In this document: positions 59,823-64,000 of the stretch, piece after piece
Numbering within the stretch: position 1 is the first letter of the stretch
Layout: each line of letters opens with the position of its first letter
Source of the DNA: Bacteroidales bacterium
Lineage (GTDB): Bacteria > Bacteroidota > Bacteroidia > Bacteroidales > ML635J-15
DNA length: 64,000 bases
Reading direction: 5' to 3'
Assembly: GCA_017617125.1 (NCBI GenBank)
Contig: JAFZWY010000009.1
Span: forward strand, 112,308 to 176,307
The notes under the pieces: generated by a model
The model's database searches: none
What the model was told of the DNA's origin: nothing
Seen by the model: only the letters and a program-made list of their open reading frames with translations
Translations under genes and position numbers: made by a program

Positions 59823-60174
59823 AGCGACAGGAAAGACGCCTCGCATCTACGAGGAAAACGGAGAACTTTGCATCTGGGGTGTGATAATCCCGGAAAACCC
59901 TACCGAAATATTTGCAAGACTGCATAACATCGTGACTACCAAATACAAAGAGCAAAATAAGTTGTCCATACACTTTTCGCTCGGCTACTTCAACACAAGT
60001 TCCGCAAAATTCCTATACAATTTCTTCAAGCAAATGAAAGGAATAGCCAATATGTCAATAACTTGGCACTACGAAGACGATGACGAGGATATGCTGGAAA
60101 GCGGAAAGGAACTGGAAGAAATTTCGGGACTTAAATTCGAGTTTTGCAACAAACTTCTTGAGGTTGCAAAATAG
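59806..60174 (+). CDS. siaC: SiaC-family regulatory phosphoprotein (DUF1987)
   Basis: 122 residues. The STAS-like SiaC fold: ILIEATGKTPRIYEENGELCIWGVIIPENP, then HFSLGYFNTSSAKFLYNFFKQM with the phospho-acceptor Thr at residue 64 (NTSS). In Pseudomonas unphosphorylated SiaC switches on the diguanylate cyclase SiaD; no SiaD or SiaA phosphatase is in this window, so the target here is unknown. It overlaps the kinase gene, so the two are made together. Confidence 0.85.
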   Translation: MKILIEATGKTPRIYEENGELCIWGVIIPENPTEIFARLHNIVTTKYKEQNKLSIHFSLGYFNTSSAKFLYNFFKQMKGIANMSITWHYEDDDEDMLESGKELEEISGLKFEFCNKLLEVAK

Positions 60175-60233
60175 ACAGAAAAACAGAGAATAAATTTACA
60201 TCACAAAAGTTGCATTATATTTAAACTTTTTTA

Positions 60234-60241
60234 TAACTTTG
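60234..60241 (+). promoter_or_regulatory. -7 box of the HigBA-type pair
   Basis: TAACTTTG, 19 nt before the toxin ATG at 60261. A TTG lies about 22 nt further upstream as a possible -33 box. Confidence 0.5.
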
Positions 60242-60260
60242 CACCTGAAAAAATTCTCAA

Positions 60261-60605
60261 ATGAGAAAGATTATAACATACGGCGGATATTTCGAGGCTT
60301 TTATGGAAACTCTTTCTTTGAAAGAACAACGTAAATTAGATTATGTCATATCGTTGTTATCCACACAAGATCGTCTCCCTGTAAAATTTATCAAGCACAT
60401 AGACAATGGTCTGTATGAATTGAGGATGATGTGGGAGAACAACATTTACCGCGTCTTTTTCATTTTTGACGAAGAAAATATTGTGGTGTTATTCAGTGGA
60501 TTCCAAAAGAAAACACAAAAAACGCCGAAAACAGAAATAGAAAAAGCAATAAAAATAAAGGAGGCATATTATGCAGACAAACAATCATCAGATAAAGGAC
60601 TATAG
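60261..60605 (+). CDS. RelE/HigB-type toxin (Gp49-like)
   Basis: 114 residues. The Gp49-like/HigB pattern is clear: LSLKEQRKLDYVISLL, LPVKFIKHIDNGLYELRMMWENNIYRVFFIFDEENIVVLFSGFQKKTQKTPKTEIEKAIKI. The LYELR and the FxKKTxKTP tail are family hallmarks. Such toxins cleave mRNA on the ribosome. It precedes its antitoxin, toxin-first as in HigBA, with a 35-nt overlap. Confidence 0.88.
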   Translation: MRKIITYGGYFEAFMETLSLKEQRKLDYVISLLSTQDRLPVKFIKHIDNGLYELRMMWENNIYRVFFIFDEENIVVLFSGFQKKTQKTPKTEIEKAIKIKEAYYADKQSSDKGL

Positions 60606-60876
60606 TGCAGAACTTGACAGAAAATACGGAGCAGTCGGCACAAAGGAACGCGAACAGTTTGACGAAGAAGCGTGGAACTTCTACACAGGACAACTATTGC
60701 TTGAACTGCGTAAGGAATCCAAGATGACACAAGAGGAACTTGCACAGCGCATCAACAGTAGCAAGTCGTATGTTTCGCGCATAGAACGCGGGCAAATAAT
60801 CCCAAGCGTTAGCGTTTTTTACCGCATTATAAATGCTTTAGGGTTACGCGTGGATATTGTTCGTCCTCTTGCATAG
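60571..60876 (+). CDS. XRE-family HTH antitoxin (HigA-like)
   Basis: 101 residues. The HTH_3 domain covers about 40-100: LLLELRKESKMTQEELAQRINSSKSYVSRIERGQIIPSVSVFYRIINALGL. It neutralises the upstream toxin and represses the shared promoter. The start lies inside the toxin gene (35-nt overlap). The N-terminal 40 residues (DRKYGAVGTKEREQFDEEA) contact the toxin in this family. Confidence 0.9.
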   Translation: MQTNNHQIKDYSAELDRKYGAVGTKEREQFDEEAWNFYTGQLLLELRKESKMTQEELAQRINSSKSYVSRIERGQIIPSVSVFYRIINALGLRVDIVRPLA

Positions 60877-60906
60877 GGCAAAGCAGCATTTTGCAATTGT
60901 ATTAAC

Positions 60907-60950
60907 AACAAAACGACAGCCAACTTTTGCTGACTGCCGTTTTGTTTTTT
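60907..60950 (+). terminator. Terminator of the HigBA-type pair
   Basis: AACAAAACG...CGTTTTGTT with an inner CAGC/GCTG stem, followed by TTTTT. Confidence 0.75.
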
Positions 60951-60981
60951 ATAAAATGCTTGTCTGTTCTTTGTGACAAAA

Positions 60982-61812
60982 CTAATTTGATTTCGTAAAT
61001 ATGCCTTGGGCGAAACCTTCCCCAATAAGAGTTTCGCTATCTTTTATTTCAAACAACAAATCGCTTTTATCCGTCCTTATTCTGATATAGTTCTCGTCGA
61101 TTTCATAACTTGTTGCAAATGGGAAACCAAAGAAACCATCAATAATTGTTACAGTCTTTTTGCCTCTAAAAATTAATGCCTTATATAAATGGCAGTCGTT
61201 TGAGGTAAATGCTCCTTGAAGATGTGCGTATGTTGAATATTCTTTTCTTTCTGATATAGGCAGAGCAACATATTCCTTAAGGTATTTTATTATATTCTCA
61301 ATTGTTGGTTCAGTCTCGTCTTGAATGTCATATTTATCTTGCATGTAAAAAGCAAACGGAATAAAATTCTCATTATAAGACTTCTGATATTCTTCCAGAT
61401 TCAAAATTGAATCAACAGTAATTGATTTCAATTTATCGCCAGAAAACATATATGTTGTTTTAAAAACAATTTTTGGATTTACTCCCAAAAGAGAATCTGT
61501 AAGGGTGCTTACTATTTCTTCCGTCTTAATTACACTATCTAAATCTTGAATTTTCAGCAATGTAGTTTTATGCTCATTAATCTTATAATTGCCCCATACC
61601 GCTTTATCCAAATATTCAGATCTGTCGTTTATTCTTACTGTATCGCCATAATAGTACATAAAATCATCTGTAAGATACTGACTCATTTTTTCTGTATCAT
61701 AACTATTTTTTGCATCTATAAAATCGTTTACTATTTCCGGTTTGCTCTTATGACATGATATAAGCAGAACCACACATACAGAAAACACGCAAAGCAAAAG
61801 ATATTTCTTCAT
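60982..61812 (-). CDS. Lipoprotein with NTF2/SnoaL-like N-terminal region
   Basis: 276 residues. Lipobox LISC (Cys 20). Residues about 27-130 resemble an NTF2-like fold (VNDFIDAKNSYDTEKMSQYLTDDFMYYYGDTVRIN pattern). The C-terminal half is a beta-rich region of unknown type (HLYKALIFRGKKTVTIIDGFFGFP). It is the last gene of a three-gene minus-strand operon with the deiminase-like protein (24-nt gap). Function unknown; AT-rich compared with the left part of the window. Confidence 0.7.
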   Translation of the reverse strand: MKKYLLLCVFSVCVVLLISCHKSKPEIVNDFIDAKNSYDTEKMSQYLTDDFMYYYGDTVRINDRSEYLDKAVWGNYKINEHKTTLLKIQDLDSVIKTEEIVSTLTDSLLGVNPKIVFKTTYMFSGDKLKSITVDSILNLEEYQKSYNENFIPFAFYMQDKYDIQDETEPTIENIIKYLKEYVALPISERKEYSTYAHLQGAFTSNDCHLYKALIFRGKKTVTIIDGFFGFPFATSYEIDENYIRIRTDKSDLLFEIKDSETLIGEGFAQGIFTKSN

Positions 61813-61836
61813 AATAACGCATTTACAATCATTAAA

Positions 61837-63096
61837 TTACTTGTTATTTACCACCCAAGTTGTACAATTAAGGAGACCGCCTTCTTGTGCTACATCGTTA
61901 TAATTTATTGTCTCAATAATTCTGTCTGGAAAGGCTTTTTGAATAATATCAACAGACTGCTTGTCTTCATCTCTTCCAAATACAGGCACAACTATTAAAT
62001 TGTTGACTTCCAAATAATTCACATATATTCCAATTGCACTTTCTGGATGTTTGCGGTCTTTCATATCCGTTAAAAAAGGAACGTCGATGTAAGTGAGGTT
62101 GTATTCATCCAAAACCTTTTGCATGCCTTTCTGCCAATAGTTGTATTCATCTGCCAATCTATTCCCAAGAATAGTATTTCTGTTTACAAATCTAACCATT
62201 CCATCTGCGTGTCCTGTGTAATCACCATTTTGTGCCGGTATGATAATAATCTCGCACTCCAACAGTTTTGACAATTCGTTTATCAAAGAATCTTTTTCAT
62301 AATCAGGATTTTCTGAAAAAATTCTATCTGATAATATCGCACGTCCATCACAAATTAGGACATTTCCTCCATCTATGTTTATATTTGAAAAATGGGCTTC
62401 TATATTATTAAGTTTGCAAACTTCCTGCACGTCAGTACGGGATTCTTCCCATTCCTTTTTGCCTTTCAAATAACTTGGATCGTACTTGAACTGGATAAAC
62501 TTTCCCGACTTGGTTTGAACTGGCATATAATCACGACACCAAATATCTTTAGTGCCTTTTATAAACGAGTAATTTACATTATGCTTTTCGAGAATCGCAA
62601 TCAAATTCTTACAAGTTTCGGGGTACATGCTCATTAACAACTCTGACATATAGACGGTTTGCTCCCCACCAACCAAAGATAAAGAAGATGATGACTTCAC
62701 ATAAAATGAAATTGATTCTGTTGAAGAAGCATTTTGTTTTCTTTTAGCATAGTAATCTGCTCTAAATTTTTTCAGATCTGCATTTAAGAACTTCTTGCAA
62801 ATTTCTTCAGTCGGTTCAATGTCATTACTTTCGCAAATATCCATAAAGACGGTTTCTTTTCCTCTGTCGTTCAAGACGAATTCCTGTATGTAATCATTCT
62901 TTATGCGATATTTAACCAATCTTCTATTCATTTTTCTCAATGTCTTTCGGTGCTGTTCATTAGTCATTTTTTTATCAACGAGTTGATTCATCAACTCTGT
63001 CATCGGTTGTTTTTTTACATAGCCATAAATTACTGGAACAGCCAAACCTATGGTTATCACACCACTGATAATTCCAATAAAAGATTCTATTGTCAT
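61837..63096 (-). CDS. Membrane-anchored arginine/agmatine-deiminase-fold protein
   Basis: 419 residues. One N-terminal membrane helix (about 6-26), then a charged linker region of about 120 residues (KTLRKMNRRLVKYRIKNDYI and following) and a PAD_porph/agmatine-deiminase domain from about 148. Motifs: WCRDYMPV (D189), NIDGGNVLICDG (240-251), TGHADGMVRFV (H296, D298), and EGGLLNCTTW with the nucleophile Cys 411. These are the guanidino-modifying active-site residues of the family, which deiminates agmatine or protein/peptide arginine. The anchor with the catalytic domain on one side of the membrane is unusual. Topology (positive residues after the helix) suggests a cytoplasmic domain. Substrate unknown. 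Middle gene of the operon. Confidence 0.8.
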   Translation of the reverse strand: MTIESFIGIISGVITIGLAVPVIYGYVKKQPMTELMNQLVDKKMTNEQHRKTLRKMNRRLVKYRIKNDYIQEFVLNDRGKETVFMDICESNDIEPTEEICKKFLNADLKKFRADYYAKRKQNASSTESISFYVKSSSSLSLVGGEQTVYMSELLMSMYPETCKNLIAILEKHNVNYSFIKGTKDIWCRDYMPVQTKSGKFIQFKYDPSYLKGKKEWEESRTDVQEVCKLNNIEAHFSNINIDGGNVLICDGRAILSDRIFSENPDYEKDSLINELSKLLECEIIIIPAQNGDYTGHADGMVRFVNRNTILGNRLADEYNYWQKGMQKVLDEYNLTYIDVPFLTDMKDRKHPESAIGIYVNYLEVNNLIVVPVFGRDEDKQSVDIIQKAFPDRIIETINYNDVAQEGGLLNCTTWVVNNK

Positions 63097-63136
63097 ATTT
63101 TACGAATTTAAGCTTTTAACTCATTACGTATTAGAT

Positions 63137-63790
63137 TTACATTCCTTGAGAAGGAAGTTCTGTTACTCCATCAAAAAATACAGGCAATTCAATTATCGAC
63201 TGAATACGATCCTCGCTTCCGTCAATACTATAGTAAGTCACAACGCGTCCATAGCCCCTTATCCAAAAACTCTTTTCTAACTGCTTATGTTTAACATTAT
63301 CTGTTATGAAAGTTATTGTCTTTGTGATTTTTATAGCCTTTGTTCGTTCATTACTAAACATTACATATACATATTCTGATTTGCCAGAAATTTTATCACC
63401 TCTGTCAATTTCTGACCACGTATATGGTTTGTCTTTGTCAGGAAATGCAAACAACGTTATTTTATCTTGATACTTTGAGCTTCCCGTCAATGCATTTTGC
63501 CTAAGTTGAACATCTGAAATTACAGCATTGCCTTCCGTATAGTATCGATATACATTTTGTGCCGACAACATTCCCATACCAACATACACTTCTTCGACAA
63601 GATAATTATCAAATGCTTCTGAAACAAAACTAAATTGACTAACACTTGTAGTCTCGCCTTCTGTGTTTTGTGAACTGAACGTACGACAACCAAACGGATA
63701 AACATAGTCTTCAAAGTTATACTCTTGCGCTGTAGAGGTCATAAAACCAAAGATACACATCACCATACATATCAAAAATAAATTTCTCAT
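63137..63790 (-). CDS. Exported protein of unknown function
   Basis: 217 residues from the ATG at 63790, where a signal peptide begins (MRNLFLICMVMCIFGFMTSTAQ); the longer frame to 63820 starts in structured non-coding DNA. The mature part has no recognised family; it is rich in aromatic strands (YVYPFGCRTFSS, SFWIRGYGRVVTYYSI). It precedes the deiminase-like gene by 40 nt and probably heads that operon. Confidence 0.65.
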   Translation of the reverse strand: MRNLFLICMVMCIFGFMTSTAQEYNFEDYVYPFGCRTFSSQNTEGETTSVSQFSFVSEAFDNYLVEEVYVGMGMLSAQNVYRYYTEGNAVISDVQLRQNALTGSSKYQDKITLFAFPDKDKPYTWSEIDRGDKISGKSEYVYVMFSNERTKAIKITKTITFITDNVKHKQLEKSFWIRGYGRVVTYYSIDGSEDRIQSIIELPVFFDGVTELPSQGM

Positions 63791-63840
63791 TTCTAAATTC
63801 CTTATTTGTGTTGGACGCAACTTCTTTTGCCCACCAGCGC

Positions 63841-63984
63841 CTCACAGGCAATTATACAAAAAGAAGCGTGGCGCTGATATACCACTTCTTCTGTTAGAGG
63901 TTGTGAGAAAAGACCTATGTAATGTAGATGTAGCAAACAGTCCACGCTATAGCGCAAACCATTACACTATTTCTTGCATTACAT
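63841..63984. other. Strongly structured non-coding stretch
   Basis: Nested inverted repeats: CTCACA (63841-63846) with TGTGAG (63902-63907), enclosing the hairpin AAGAA(GC)GTGG/CCACTTCTT (63861-63871 with 63882-63890). Then ATGTAATG (63917-63924) pairs with CATTACAT (63977-63984), enclosing the perfect palindrome CGCTATAGCG (63945-63954). GCGTGG (63866-63871) can also pair with CCACGC (63942-63947). No open frame crosses it. It could be a structured RNA, a recombination site or a decayed element; none was recognised. Confidence 0.35.
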
Positions 63985-64000
63985 TAATTAGAAGTTTCTC

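Noticed and set aside
63841..63984. Retron msr-msd RNA
   Set aside because: The nested repeats are suggestive, but no reverse transcriptase is visible in the window and the typical flanking a1/a2 arms could not be shown.
1..64000. CRISPR array, IS element, prophage or rRNA operon
   Set aside because: No regularly spaced direct repeats, transposase, integrase, phage structural gene or rRNA sequence was seen on either strand.

Overview
The window looks like a chromosomal segment of a Bacteroidota bacterium, most likely order Bacteroidales. Four things point there. (1) Many genes are preceded by the Bacteroidetes -7 box TAnnTTTG, two of them (the tRNA-Pro and tRNA-Met promoters) with a TTTG -33 box exactly 19 nt upstream, and Shine-Dalgarno sequences are mostly absent. 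(2) There is a PorT-like type IX secretion (T9SS) barrel and at least two secreted proteins with T9SS C-terminal sorting domains. (3) NusB is of the long form, followed by the DUF1573-yajC-ybbR-coaE-TerB/DnaJ run. (4) A DUF3276 (PUR-alpha-like) protein and many LxxC/SxxC lipoproteins are present. Species cannot be told from the sequence alone.

Layout. 0-2.6 kb: the 5' part of a secreted thioredoxin-like protein, a glycosyltransferase-9/TSCPD pair, a lipoprotein. 2.7-6.2 kb: ileS. 6.5-8.9 kb: two tandem, nearly identical InlB-repeat lipoproteins whose C-terminal parts have diverged strongly. 9-13.2 kb: cupin, an acidic/basic low-complexity protein, tRNA-His, two RNA methyltransferases separated by a cluster of palindromic repeats. 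13.2-18.4 kb (minus strand): COG2509 flavoprotein, porT, tex, a GtrA-like protein. 18.5-22.7 kb: M23 peptidase, purQ, LD-carboxypeptidase. 22.8-26 kb: tRNA-Pro, a 600-nt leader, then nrdDG (anaerobic class III ribonucleotide reductase). 26-31.5 kb: single-HKD phospholipase D-like protein, small lipoprotein, trmD, C69 dipeptidase, PepSY-like protein, TrkH. 31.7-36.5 kb: a metal-handling locus (His-rich exported protein, TonB-dependent receptor, outer membrane protein, HMA protein with Cys/His repeats). 36.7-40.2 kb: small envelope proteins, tRNA-Met, surE and lpxB. 40.2-45.7 kb (minus strand): cyclophilin lipoprotein, M16 peptidase, T9SS-sorted endonuclease/phosphatase, YkgJ Cys-cluster protein. 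45.7-50.4 kb: lipoprotein, T9SS cargo, tRNA-Ala, ppdK. 50.5-55.2 kb: DUF3276 protein and the nusB-to-coaE housekeeping operon. 55.2-57.5 kb: a FeoA-FeoB fusion whose G domain has lost its GTP-binding motifs. 57.6-60.2 kb: a tight operon of a LOG-family hydrolase, a dGTPase-like HD protein, a SiaB-like kinase and SiaC. 60.2-64 kb: an AT-richer accessory end with a HigBA-type toxin-antitoxin pair, a three-gene minus-strand operon around a membrane-anchored arginine/agmatine-deiminase-fold protein, and a strongly structured non-coding stretch at the right edge.

How the parts fit. Most of the window is housekeeping: translation (ileS, four tRNAs, trmD, RNA methyltransferases), nucleotide supply (purQ, nrdDG), PPi-linked pyruvate/PEP metabolism (ppdK), envelope building (lpxB, LD-carboxypeptidase, yajC, T9SS). 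The anaerobic ribonucleotide reductase, PPDK and ferrous-iron-type transporter fit an anaerobe. The best candidates for undescribed biology are the pseudo-GTPase FeoAB, the LOG-dgt-SiaB-SiaC operon, the Cys/His-rich metal locus, the tandem lipoproteins with variable tips, and the deiminase operon. No IS element, prophage, CRISPR array or rRNA gene was found.
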